A stretch of 64,000 nt of DNA from the NCBI RefSeq assembly GCF_002252755.1, contig NZ_NHOY01000121.1:25260-89259 (forward strand), written 5' to 3'. The stretch is from Halorubrum sp. Hd13 (GTDB taxonomy: Archaea; Halobacteriota; Halobacteria; Halobacteriales; Haloferacaceae). Both the position numbers and the translations under genes were made by a program. Of the stretch, positions 36,097-45,075 are shown in pieces; the first letter of the stretch is position 1, and every line of letters begins with the position of its first letter. The notes under the pieces are model-generated. The model ran no database searches. It had not been told where the DNA came from and saw only the letters and a program-made list of their open reading frames with translations.

Positions 36097-37071
36097 TCAC
36101 CCGTCGAGGACGACGCCGACGAGCGGGACCGCCACCCCGACGGCGTAGCCGGCGAGGTGCGCGAACACGTTGCTGCCGAACGGGACGATGACCAGCGACC
36201 CGATCACCCCGGCGGCGGCGACGCTCGCGCCGGTGACGTACAGCAGCTCCCGCTCGGGGGGCAGGTCGAGCCCGACCACCCGCGGGCGGCCGACGCCGAC
36301 GTAGAGCCCGGCGGCGACGAGGGCCGCGCAGAGCGCGAACAGGGACCCGACGGCCGGTAGGGACGGGAAGTAGCCGACGCCGCTCGGGGCGAGGTACGCG
36401 AGCGCGAGCGACCCGAGCGCGGCGACGACCGCCCAGCGGGCGTCGACGCCGACCGCCGGGGCGGCGGACCCGTCGCCGTCGGCCTCGGTCGGTCCGTCGC
36501 TCTCGTCGCCGGTCGCCTCCGTCGCCAGCGCGGCGAACCAGACGACGACCAAATAGCCGAGGATCGCGCTGTTCAGGTCCGAGAAGCCGGCTGTCGGGGC
36601 GTTCGTCAGGCCGCCGAGCGCGACGATAGTCGCCCACGCGGACGCGAGCGGGACGACCGCCAGGTAGACCGCGGCGATCCCGAGCAGCCGCCCGCGCCAC
36701 CCCGCGACGACCGAGAGGGGGTACGCGACCGCGACGAGCAGCCAGTAGTTGACGAGGTTGTCGAGGAGGTGCCCGGGGCTCGCGTGGACGAAGCTCGACG
36801 CGAACGCGGTCCAGAGCGCCCACCGGCTCTCGAAGACGCCGCCGGTCGCGAGCGAGAGCCGCCAGGCGTCGGTCCCCGGCGTGAGGCTCACGGCGACGAG
36901 CAGCGCCGGCAACGGAACGGCGAGGAGGAAGAGGTCCCGCGGGGGCTGCGTCCGGACCGCCGCGCGGACGCTGGCGAGGAGTTCGCGGAGAGTGGGCGGT
37001 TCGGGCGCGGAGTCGCCGTCGCTCGCCGGACCGCCGCCGTCCGAGCGTCCCGGGCCCCTCTCGGCGCTCAT
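36097..37071 (-). CDS. Rhomboid-like membrane protein
   Basis: A 324-residue polytopic protein with six or more helices. SFVHASPGHLLDNLVNYWLL (about residues 92-111) matches the rhomboid loop/TM2 region, GFSDLNSAILGY (about 161-172) carries a candidate catalytic serine in G-x-S but with Asp instead of Gly after it, and VFAHLAGYAVGVAV (about 301-314) carries the candidate catalytic His. It may be an active intramembrane protease or a degenerate member. Next to CDC48 (3-nt gap), so possibly co-expressed. Confidence 0.75.
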   Translation of the reverse strand: MSAERGPGRSDGGGPASDGDSAPEPPTLRELLASVRAAVRTQPPRDLFLLAVPLPALLVAVSLTPGTDAWRLSLATGGVFESRWALWTAFASSFVHASPGHLLDNLVNYWLLVAVAYPLSVVAGWRGRLLGIAAVYLAVVPLASAWATIVALGGLTNAPTAGFSDLNSAILGYLVVVWFAALATEATGDESDGPTEADGDGSAAPAVGVDARWAVVAALGSLALAYLAPSGVGYFPSLPAVGSLFALCAALVAAGLYVGVGRPRVVGLDLPPERELLYVTGASVAAAGVIGSLVIVPFGSNVFAHLAGYAVGVAVPLVGVVLDG

Positions 37072-37074
37072 CGC

Positions 37075-39360
37075 TCAGGGCGTCGCGGGCCGCACCGTCT
37101 CCAGCGCCGCCGCGAAGTCGTCGCTCGTGATCCCGACCTCGTCGGCGTGGTCGTTCGCGGCCGCGCCGTGCTCGTCGGCGACGCGCTCGATGGCGACCAG
37201 CGCGGCCTCGCGGCACAGCGAGGCGATCTCGGCGCCCGAGTACCCCTCGGTCTCGTCGGCGAGGTGCTCCAGGTCGACCCCCTCCACGAGCGGCTTCTCG
37301 CGGGTGTGGACGTCGAGGATCTTCCGGCGCGCCTCGCGGTCGGGCTCGGGCACCTCGATGTGGGTCTCCAGTCGCCCCGGCCTGAGCAGGGCCGGATCGA
37401 GCGCGTTCCGCCGGTTCGTCGCCGCGAGCACGACGAGGTTCGGGTTGTCGCTGGCGCGGTCGAGCTCCGTCAGGAGCTGGGAGACGACGCGCTCGCCGAC
37501 GCCGGAGCCGTCCCCGCCGGCACCGTCGCGGTCGGCCGCGATGGCGTCGATCTCGTCGAAGAAGACGATCACGGGGGCCGCCTGTCGGGCGCGGTCGAAC
37601 AGGTCGCGGACCGCCTTCTCGGACTCGCCGACGTACCGGTCGAGCAGCTCCGGGCCGGCGACCTGTATGAAGTTGACGCCGCTCTCGCCGGCGATCGCCC
37701 GTGCGAGCAGCGTCTTCCCGGTGCCCGGGGGGCCGTGCAGCAGGACGCCCGTCGGCGGGTCGGCGTCGGCGGCGTCGAACAGCGGGCCGTACGTCAGCGG
37801 CCACGTGACGGCGCGCTCTAACTTCTCTTTGGCCTCCGGCAACCCCCCGACGTCGGTAAAGTCGGTGGTCGGCTGCTCGGCGACGTACTCCCGCATCGCG
37901 CTCGGTTCGACGTTAGCGTGAGCGGCCTCGAAGTCGGCCTTCGAGACGGTCACGTCGTCGAGCGCCCGCTCGTCCGACTCGCGGGCGCGGCGCAGCGCCG
38001 TCATCGCCGCCTCCTGCGCGAGCCCCTCGATGTCGGCGCCGACGAAGCCGTGCGTCCGGCTCGCGATCTGGTCTAACTCAACGTCGTCGGCGAGGGGCAT
38101 CCGGCGCGTGTGGACGTCGAGGATCTGTCGCCGGCCGGCCTCGCCGGGGACGCCGATCTCGATCTCGCGGTCGAACCGGCCGCCGCGTCGGAGCGCGGGA
38201 TCGAGGGTGTCGACCCGGTTCGTCGCCCCGATGACGATCACGTCGCCGCGGGCGTCGAGCCCGTCCATCAGCGAGAGCAGCTGGCCGACGACGCGGTTCT
38301 CCACGTCGCCGCCGTCGTCGCGCTTGCCCGCGATCGAGTCGATCTCGTCGAAGAAAATGATCGCCGGGGCGGCCTTGCGGGCCTCATCGAATTTATCTCG
38401 GAGCTTCTCCTCACTTTCCCCTTTATACTTCGACATGATCTCCGGCCCGTCGACGGTGACGAACTCGGCGTCGACCTCGTTGGCCACGGCGCGGGCGATC
38501 AGCGTCTTCCCCGTGCCCGGCGGGCCGTGCAGCAGGACCCCCTTCGGCGGGTCGATGCCGAGCCGAGTGAACACCTCGGGCTCGGAGAGGGGGAGCTCGA
38601 TCGTCTCGCGCACCAGCTCCAGCTCCTCGTCGAGCCCGCCGATGTCCTCGTAGGTCGCGCCCGCGGTGTGCTCGGCGGGCGGGGTGCTCTCGCCGCCGGC
38701 GGGGGGCGTCCGGGAGCCCGGCGTCGCGCCGCCCGAGCCGACCGACCCGCCGGTCTGTCGGCGGTCCGGGTCGCTCCGGTCGCCCCGGTCGGCGTCGGTT
38801 CGGCCGCGAGCGCCGTCGCGGCCCTCGGAGCGCGCGGGACCGTCGCCCTCGCCGTCCCCGTACGTCACCGAGACGTCGGTCCGGTTCGTCACGCGCACCG
38901 TGCCGGCCGGGCTCGTCTCGGCGACGACGAACCGGAGCCCGCCGAGCCGCTCGACGTGGACCGCCTCGCCCTCGGTGACGGGGCGGTCGCGGAGGTCGCG
39001 GGAGAGCGCGCGCTCGACCACCTCGCGGCTCACGTCGACGTCGGCGAGCCGCGCGGGCGCGGCGAGGGCGACGCGGTCGGCGTCCTCGACGGTGACTGGC
39101 GCGACGGTGACGGCGTCGCCGACCTTCACGCCGGCGTTCGCGCGGGTGTCGGCGTCGATGAGGACTGAGCCGTCCGTCGCGTCGGGGCCGCCGGGCCACA
39201 CCTTCGCGACCGCGACGCGGTCGCCGCGGATCTCGACGGTGTCGCCGCTGAGGAGGCCGAGCCGCTTCCGGGCGGGTTCGGGGAGCCTGGCTATCCCCCG
39301 GCCCGCGTCCCGCTTCTCGGCGGCACGCACCGTGAGCCGGAGGCCTGCGGTGTCGTTCAT
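37075..39360 (-). CDS. AAA+ ATPase of the CDC48/VCP family
   Basis: A 761-residue unfoldase: an N-terminal double-psi barrel and CDC48_2 domain (about residues 1-185), a disordered E/G/R/D linker (about 185-240), then two AAA modules. Both have GPPGTGKT Walker A loops (about residues 270 and 540), and Walker B as IIFFDEID and IVFFDEID. It threads proteins for the proteasome and remodels complexes. Downstream is the rhomboid-like gene. Confidence 0.95.
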   Translation of the reverse strand: MNDTAGLRLTVRAAEKRDAGRGIARLPEPARKRLGLLSGDTVEIRGDRVAVAKVWPGGPDATDGSVLIDADTRANAGVKVGDAVTVAPVTVEDADRVALAAPARLADVDVSREVVERALSRDLRDRPVTEGEAVHVERLGGLRFVVAETSPAGTVRVTNRTDVSVTYGDGEGDGPARSEGRDGARGRTDADRGDRSDPDRRQTGGSVGSGGATPGSRTPPAGGESTPPAEHTAGATYEDIGGLDEELELVRETIELPLSEPEVFTRLGIDPPKGVLLHGPPGTGKTLIARAVANEVDAEFVTVDGPEIMSKYKGESEEKLRDKFDEARKAAPAIIFFDEIDSIAGKRDDGGDVENRVVGQLLSLMDGLDARGDVIVIGATNRVDTLDPALRRGGRFDREIEIGVPGEAGRRQILDVHTRRMPLADDVELDQIASRTHGFVGADIEGLAQEAAMTALRRARESDERALDDVTVSKADFEAAHANVEPSAMREYVAEQPTTDFTDVGGLPEAKEKLERAVTWPLTYGPLFDAADADPPTGVLLHGPPGTGKTLLARAIAGESGVNFIQVAGPELLDRYVGESEKAVRDLFDRARQAAPVIVFFDEIDAIAADRDGAGGDGSGVGERVVSQLLTELDRASDNPNLVVLAATNRRNALDPALLRPGRLETHIEVPEPDREARRKILDVHTREKPLVEGVDLEHLADETEGYSGAEIASLCREAALVAIERVADEHGAAANDHADEVGITSDDFAAALETVRPATP

Positions 39361-39495
39361 GGGTCCCGTACTCGCCGATCGCCCTTTACCCTTGTCCGGG
39401 CGGTGGCGACGAGCGCCGTCGCCGACCGGATCGCCCCGCCGTCGACCCGTCCGCCGACCGCAACCCCCTTACCTCGTCCGGGCCCGCCTTCGGGT

Positions 39496-40680
39496 ATGCA
39501 ACCGACAGGGCACCTGCGCGGCGACGCGGTCCGGGTCGCCGGCGACGCCCGCCAGCGGTTCTACGACTCCCGGGGGTACGGCCGGCCGCTCGACGGGAAC
39601 GAGATCGCGCTCTCGCGCGTCGAGGCGGCCCACCTCCTCTTCCGCGGCGACCTCTCCGGCGTCGCCCTTTCGCCCGACGCCGACCCGGTCGGATTCGAGC
39701 GGTTCTTCGTCGAGAGCGCGGCCGCCGCCGACCGGTTCGCGGTGCGCTACCTCGTCTACTCGGACCTCCGCGACCGCGGCTTCTACCTCTCGCCCGCCCG
39801 GGACCCCTGGCCCGGCGGGACCGCGGCCGTGCCCGACGCAGTCGACTTCGTCGCCTACGAGCGCGGCTCGACGCCCGACACGGGGAACGTGGAGTACCCG
39901 GTGCAGGTCGTCGGCGAGCGCGAGTCCCTGCCCGCCTCCGGGCTCGCCGGCCGCACCCTCGCGGTCGTCGACGAGGAGTCCGACATCACCTACTTCGCGG
40001 CGACCGCGGGCCGGATCGAGGGCGCGACCGACTACGAGCCCCCGGAGCGCCTCGACGGGGTCCTCCTCTCGGACCGCGTCGTCGTCTGGGACGCCCCCGA
40101 TCCCCTCTACGAGCGCGGCTTCTACGGCCAGCCGCTCACCGGCCGCGCGGCGGCGGTCGAGGGGGCGCTCCAGCTCTCCCTGGTCGAGGCCGCGTCGCTC
40201 GCCGCCGACGGCGTCCTGTCGCTGTCGGCGTCGGTGGGGGCGGCGGGAGCGAGCTCCGGCGGCGGCACCGCGGACGGGACGGCGCCGGACGGCCCCGCGG
40301 CCGCGGTCGTCGCCCGCGGCCGCGACGTCGAGGGCGAGCGGTTCGACCGCCGGCTCGCCGTGTACAGGCGCCTCCGCGCGGCCGACGCCGTCCCGAAGAC
40401 CGGCTTCAAGTTCGGCGCCGACTTCCGGACGTACCTCGACGTGGAGACGGTCGAGGACCTGCCGCACTCCGAGCACCTCGTGCGGGTCGTCGACGCCGAC
40501 CACCGGTTCTCGCCCCGCGAGCTCTCGCTCGACGTGCGGCTCGCGGGCGGCGTCCGCAAGGAGATGGTGTTCGCGCTGACGGCGGCGGGCAACGAGGACC
40601 GGGTGGCGGCCGGCGACGCGAGCGAGGCCGCGGCCGCCGCCGAAGTGGAGTGGCTCTCGATCGTCCGTCTGACTCCCTGA
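39496..40680 (+). CDS. endA: tRNA-splicing endonuclease EndA, two-unit form
   Basis: About 394 residues. A tandem duplication of the endonuclease fold (first half degenerate) is characteristic of the haloarchaeal enzyme that works as a homodimer. The catalytic C-terminal unit has KTGFKFGADFRTYLDV (Tyr), LPHSEHLVRV (His) and GGVRKEMVFAL (Lys), the Tyr-His-Lys triad that cleaves bulge-helix-bulge introns. The ATG at 39496 is chosen over an upstream start. An A/G/S/T-rich spacer is near residue 255. Confidence 0.92.
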   Translation: MQPTGHLRGDAVRVAGDARQRFYDSRGYGRPLDGNEIALSRVEAAHLLFRGDLSGVALSPDADPVGFERFFVESAAAADRFAVRYLVYSDLRDRGFYLSPARDPWPGGTAAVPDAVDFVAYERGSTPDTGNVEYPVQVVGERESLPASGLAGRTLAVVDEESDITYFAATAGRIEGATDYEPPERLDGVLLSDRVVVWDAPDPLYERGFYGQPLTGRAAAVEGALQLSLVEAASLAADGVLSLSASVGAAGASSGGGTADGTAPDGPAAAVVARGRDVEGERFDRRLAVYRRLRAADAVPKTGFKFGADFRTYLDVETVEDLPHSEHLVRVVDADHRFSPRELSLDVRLAGGVRKEMVFALTAAGNEDRVAAGDASEAAAAAEVEWLSIVRLTP

Positions 40681-40791
40681 GCGCCCCCCGGGAACCGGTG
40701 TCGCGTCGATCTCTGGCGTCCGTCCGGGTCCTCCTCGACCGGACCCACGCACCGAGCCGGGACCGCCGACGGGCCCGAAAGCCGACGCCGA

Positions 40792-41499
40792 TCACCGGAG
40801 GATTAACACCGGGACGTCACGCTCGTCGACGATGTACTCGCCGATGGGGCCGAAGATCCGGTCGCCGAGGTCTCGCTCCGTTTCGCCCAAGACGATGAGG
40901 TCGTACCCCCGAGCCGCCTGACTCAGTTCGAAGGCCACGTCGGTTCCCGTCCGGACGGTCCGGTTGATCCGCATCTCCGGAACGCCGGCGTCGGCGAGCG
41001 CCGACGCCGTTTGCTTCAGGATCCGCTGGCCCTCCGATTCGCCATCCGGGTCGTCGGGGTCGGCGATGTGGACGAGATCGACCGACAGCAGTTCGTCCTC
41101 CGCGACGATGTCGAGCAGCGTGGCCTTCCGCTCCGCGTTCGGCAGACTGCGGGCCGCTATCAGCACTTTCCCGAGCGTGTTCGCCGCTCCGGGGAGGAGG
41201 ATCGCGTCGACGGCGTCTCGCTCGACGATCTGTTGTCGCGCCGCCACTCGGTCGTGACCGAACACGAGGTCGTGGTCGGCGCGGACGCCCTCCCGCTCGA
41301 ACCGCTCGGCTATCTCTTCGAGCTCCGACGTGAATTCGTCCCCGCGTTCGGCCCGCGCCTCCTCGGGCGATTCCCCGTCGTCGAGGTGGTAGAAGCCGAC
41401 CACCTCGGCGTCCGGATATTTGAAGCCCTTGAGGAAGCCCGTCGTCGGGACGTCGGGGTCGGGGAATTCGACGAACACGAGAACGTTCGGGTGCTCCAT
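40792..41499 (-). CDS. Universal stress protein family
   Basis: About 235 residues, beginning MEHPNVLVFVEFPDPDVPTT. The C-terminal USP nucleotide-binding loop is GYDLIVLGETERD...GPIGEYIVDERDVPVLIL. The N-terminal half looks like a second, diverged USP-like segment. A minus-strand AAATTATTACC (about 41524-41534) is about 30 nt from the ATG, giving a leaderless start; a longer reading to 41715 is a shadow. Confidence 0.87.
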   Translation of the reverse strand: MEHPNVLVFVEFPDPDVPTTGFLKGFKYPDAEVVGFYHLDDGESPEEARAERGDEFTSELEEIAERFEREGVRADHDLVFGHDRVAARQQIVERDAVDAILLPGAANTLGKVLIAARSLPNAERKATLLDIVAEDELLSVDLVHIADPDDPDGESEGQRILKQTASALADAGVPEMRINRTVRTGTDVAFELSQAARGYDLIVLGETERDLGDRIFGPIGEYIVDERDVPVLILR

Positions 41500-41713
41500 A
41501 TTTGGCCATACAGATTCGATCCGGTAATAATTTTGTGTGAAAAAACGAGAAGGTCGTTGTGTTTGTCCTTCAAAAGAACTCTTAACCGTATTAGATGAGC
41601 GTTCGGATCGCATGGCTGGATGGGGCCAGGTCGGCCGGGACGGCGCAGGCGACCGGCTCCGTCCGAGCGAACCGAGCGGAACCGTTTTCCGACGCCTGAC
41701 TCTCTTGCCGCCC

Positions 41714-42316
41714 ATGAGCGAGTACTCCGTGTTCCCCTCCGACTCGGACGCCTACGACATCTCCACCGTCGACCTCAGCGACGACCGCTACGAGGTGAAG
41801 CAGTCGGCGATCCGGAACAAGTACACCGTTCGCGACGGGGCCGGAAACGTCGTCTTACGCGGGAAACAGAAGATGTTCAAGCTGAAAGAGGAGTTCCCGT
41901 TCGTCACCGGCGACGGCGACGACGCCTTCTCGGTGAAGGCGGGCGGCGTCATCGACATCGGCGGCAGCTACGCGATCGTCGACTCCGGCACCGGCGAGGA
42001 GGTCGTCGTCCTCGACGAGGACTACTCGCTGTTCGTCGAGAACTGGACGATCCGCGACCCCGAGACGGGGGAGGCGCTGGCGACCATCAAGTCGAAGAGC
42101 AAGCCGATGGCGGCGCTCCGGCATCTGATCTCGGTCGCGAACCTCGTCCCGAACAAGTACGAGATATTCGACGCCGACGGCGGCCACGTCGGCGACATCG
42201 AAGGGAAGTTCTCGCTGCGGGACGCCTACACGGTCACCATCGACGACGCGAGCGACGTGCCGAAGGAGGCGGTCGTCGCCGCCGCGTGCATCCTCGACGC
42301 CTTAGAGAACCAGTAG
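41714..42316 (+). CDS. LURP-one-related family protein
   Basis: A 200-residue beta-barrel protein of the LOR/scramblase-like (DUF567) fold: NKYTVRDGAGNVVLRGKQKM (about residues 36-55), then repeated beta segments. In plants LOR proteins act in defence, but function in archaea is unknown. The ATG at 41714 is used; upstream frame is non-coding leader. Confidence 0.82.
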   Translation: MSEYSVFPSDSDAYDISTVDLSDDRYEVKQSAIRNKYTVRDGAGNVVLRGKQKMFKLKEEFPFVTGDGDDAFSVKAGGVIDIGGSYAIVDSGTGEEVVVLDEDYSLFVENWTIRDPETGEALATIKSKSKPMAALRHLISVANLVPNKYEIFDADGGHVGDIEGKFSLRDAYTVTIDDASDVPKEAVVAAACILDALENQ

Positions 42317-42427
42317 CCGCCCGGCGACCGGGGTCGCTCGGGCGGTCGTGCGAACCGCGTCGGAACCGTCGTCACCACGCCGTCCGGAGAGGAAAGAGCT
42401 ATACTCGGATGCGCCGAGCGTCCGCCC

Positions 42428-42637
42428 ATGCAACTGCCCGAGTCGTTCGACCGGTCGCTGGCCCTCCGGCAGTCGACCGTGTACGTCGCGGCGTTCTGCG
42501 CTGTCTTCGCCGCCGTATCGTACGTCGCCGAGGGGAGTATTCCGCTCGGCGTGGCGACCGGGTTCGTGATGGCGGCCGTCACGATCGGCTACTACGCGTG
42601 GAACGGGGAGCTCGGCGTCCCCCCACAGCGAGGCTGA
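42428..42637 (+). CDS. Small two-helix membrane protein
   Basis: A 69-residue protein with two transmembrane helices (about residues 17-35 and 40-58, GVATGFVMAAVTIGYYAWNG). It begins 111 nt after the LURP-one-like gene. No family recognised. Confidence 0.65.
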   Translation: MQLPESFDRSLALRQSTVYVAAFCAVFAAVSYVAEGSIPLGVATGFVMAAVTIGYYAWNGELGVPPQRG

Positions 42638-42684
42638 GTCCGCCCCGGCGCCCCTTCCGCGGCGACCGAGACGCGACGCGCCGC

Positions 42685-44055
42685 CTACTCCCCGCCCAGC
42701 TTCGACTCGCCGACCGCGTCGTGGCCCTCGATGACCTCGGTGCCGCCCATGTACGGGCGGAGCGCCTCGGGGACGGTGACGGTGCCGTCGTCGTTCTGGT
42801 AGTACTCCAGGATGGCGACGACGATCCGCGGGACCGCGAGCCCGGAGCCGTTCAACGTGTGGAGGTGCTCCGCCGACTCGTGGTGCTCCTCGCGGTAGCG
42901 GATCCCGGCGCGGCGCGCCTGGAAGTCCTCGAAGTTGGAGACCGAGGAGACCTCCAGCCAGCGGCCGCCCTCGGCGGGGCCCTCGTCCATGTCGTCGGCG
43001 GGCGCCCACACCTCGATATCGTACTTCTTCGCCTGCGTGAACCCGAGGTCGCCGGTGCACATCTCCAAGATGCGGTAGGGGAGTTCGAGGCGGCGCAGCA
43101 CCTCCTCGGCCTCGTCGACGAGGCCGTCGAAGCGCTCATCGCTCTCCTCGGGCCGGACGAAGTTCACCATCTCCACCTTGTTGAACTGGTGGACGCGGAC
43201 GATCCCGCGCGTCTCGGTGCCGTGCTCGCCCGCCTCCTGCCGGAAGTTCGGCGTGTACGCCTGGTACTTCAGCGGGAGGTCCTCACCGAGCAGGATCTCG
43301 TCGCGGTGGAGGTTCGTGACGGGCACCTCCGCCGTCGGGAGCAGCCAGAGGTCGTCGTCGTCGTACGCCTCCTCGTTCGACCCCTCGACCCGGTAGGCGT
43401 CCTCGGTGAACTTCGGGAGCTGTCCGGTGCCGCGCATCGACGCCGAATTGACGGGAATCGGCGGGAACACGTCCTCGTACCCCTGCTCGCGGTGGACGTC
43501 CAGCATGAACTGGATCAGCGCGTGCTCCAGCCGGGCGCCGTCGCCCTTCGCGACGTAGAAGCCGGCGCCGGCGACCTTCGCGCCGCGCTCGAAGTCGAGG
43601 ATCTCCAGCTCCTCGCCGAGGTCGTAGTGAGGTTCCACGTCGTCGGGGAGCTCCCGGAGGTCGTCGAACCCCTCGCGGCGGCGCTCGACGTTCTCCGACT
43701 CGTCGGCGCCGACGGGGACGGAGTCCTGCGGGACCTGGGGGAGTTCGAGCAGCGACGCCTCCAGTTCCGTCTCCAGCTCTTCGGCGCGATCCTCGACGTC
43801 CTGGAGTTCGGCCTTCAGCTCCTGGGAGCGCTCTATCGCCTCTTGGGCCGCCTCCTCCTCGCCGCGCTGTTTGAGCTCGCCGATCGTCGAGGAAACCTCG
43901 TTGCGCTCGTGGCGCAGGTCGTCCCCGCGCTGTTTCAGCTCCCGCCACTCCTCGTCGACGTCGAGTATCCGGTCGAGGTCCACGTCGACGCCCTTGTTGG
44001 CTAGCGCCTCGCGGACGACCTCTGGGTTCTCCCGGACGAACTGTCGAGACAGCAT
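42685..44055 (-). CDS. serS: Seryl-tRNA synthetase
   Basis: A 456-residue class II synthetase. It has an N-terminal coiled-coil arm (about residues 30-100), then motif 2 YQAYTPNFRQEAGEHGTETR (about 285) and motif 3 GSGLAVPRIVVAILE (about 405-420). The ATG at 44053-44055 gives MLSRQFVRENPEVVREALAN, which fits the family; longer readings are rejected. Length is typical. Confidence 0.97.
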   Translation of the reverse strand: MLSRQFVRENPEVVREALANKGVDVDLDRILDVDEEWRELKQRGDDLRHERNEVSSTIGELKQRGEEEAAQEAIERSQELKAELQDVEDRAEELETELEASLLELPQVPQDSVPVGADESENVERRREGFDDLRELPDDVEPHYDLGEELEILDFERGAKVAGAGFYVAKGDGARLEHALIQFMLDVHREQGYEDVFPPIPVNSASMRGTGQLPKFTEDAYRVEGSNEEAYDDDDLWLLPTAEVPVTNLHRDEILLGEDLPLKYQAYTPNFRQEAGEHGTETRGIVRVHQFNKVEMVNFVRPEESDERFDGLVDEAEEVLRRLELPYRILEMCTGDLGFTQAKKYDIEVWAPADDMDEGPAEGGRWLEVSSVSNFEDFQARRAGIRYREEHHESAEHLHTLNGSGLAVPRIVVAILEYYQNDDGTVTVPEALRPYMGGTEVIEGHDAVGESKLGGE

Positions 44056-44189
44056 TTGTCGGGGATTCCGCGGGACGACCCAAAACCGTATCGGAGCGTC
44101 GGCATCGGTTGGCACGGATCGCGGGAGCGGCCTCGACGGAGGGTCCCCGAGGGCGGAGCTCGCGGGGGCGAACGGCGGCGGTCGGCGTC

Positions 44190-44444
44190 TCAGGGGATGA
44201 ACGCGAAGTTCGCGACCACCATGAGGAGCGCGAGTCCGGCGACGACGACGCCCATGATCCGCATCAGCAAAATCCGCGTCTCGCTCGGCTCGATCCGCGT
44301 CGTCCCGTCGGGACCGTGGGCCTGCCAGCTCGTCATCCGGCGGGGAAACGCGGCCATCGCCAGCGCGCCGACGGCGACGAGGAGGGGGACGGCGACGAAG
44401 AACAGTCGGAAGGGTGCGGGGAACATGTCGGAGAACTGTCCCAC
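44190..44444 (-). CDS. Small membrane protein
   Basis: An 84-residue GTG-start reading, or 78 residues from an ATG at 44424-44426 (MFPAPFRLFFVAVPLLVAVG). A TATA-like AAGATTTTGATG (about 44449-44460) is nearer the expected 28 nt from the ATG, so the shorter form may be real. Two hydrophobic segments (near the start and at LLMRIMGVVVAGLALLMVVA) flank a short soluble loop. Family not recognised. Confidence 0.65.
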   Translation of the reverse strand: MGQFSDMFPAPFRLFFVAVPLLVAVGALAMAAFPRRMTSWQAHGPDGTTRIEPSETRILLMRIMGVVVAGLALLMVVANFAFIP

Positions 44445-44481
44445 GGCTCATCAAAATCTTACGGTTTCGACGGACGCGCCG

Positions 44482-44991
44482 TCAGTACCCGCCCGGCAGC
44501 GCCATGCCGACCGCGAGCGCGACCAGCGGCACCGCGGCGACGACCGCGTACCACAGCCCGGCGGCGACGAGGAGCGCCCACGTGGAGGGGCCGTACCCGG
44601 TCGGGTCCCAGTCCACGCCGAGCCGCGGGAGCCCGGCCGCGGCGACCGCCGGGGCGACGAAGCCGACGACGATCCCGCCGAACAGCGCGGTGTCGAGGAA
44701 CCCCTCGCTCCAGCCGGGACCGGCCTCGCCGACGAGCGCGACGGTGAGGACGACGCCGGCGAGGTACGGGACCGAGAGCGCGAGCGCGACGCCGACGTAC
44801 GAGGGGACCGGCCGCCCCGCCGGCGGGAGCGTGCGGAACAGCGCGCGGAACCGCGCCGAGAGCAGGAAGGGGGTCCAGCAGACGGCGGCGACGAGTCCGG
44901 GGAGGGCGAACAGCGCGATCAGTGAGAGCCAGGCGATCAGCGTGTCGACGACCGCGGGGACGCCGGCGACGCCGAGGGGACCGAGGGCCAT
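44482..44991 (-). CDS. Polytopic membrane protein of unknown function
   Basis: A 169-residue protein with about five hydrophobic helices (about residues 14-38, 57-80, 93-120, 137-166) beginning MALGPLGVAGVPAVVDTLIA. It sits upstream of the small membrane protein gene on the same strand. No recognised motif. Confidence 0.7.
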   Translation of the reverse strand: MALGPLGVAGVPAVVDTLIAWLSLIALFALPGLVAAVCWTPFLLSARFRALFRTLPPAGRPVPSYVGVALALSVPYLAGVVLTVALVGEAGPGWSEGFLDTALFGGIVVGFVAPAVAAAGLPRLGVDWDPTGYGPSTWALLVAAGLWYAVVAAVPLVALAVGMALPGGY

Positions 44992-45075
44992 GAGCGGACT
45001 CTCGGCGGACGTGTCAAACGCTTTGTGGTGGCGCGGATCACCACGGTTTAAGCGTCGGGCCGCGAGCGCGTACCC

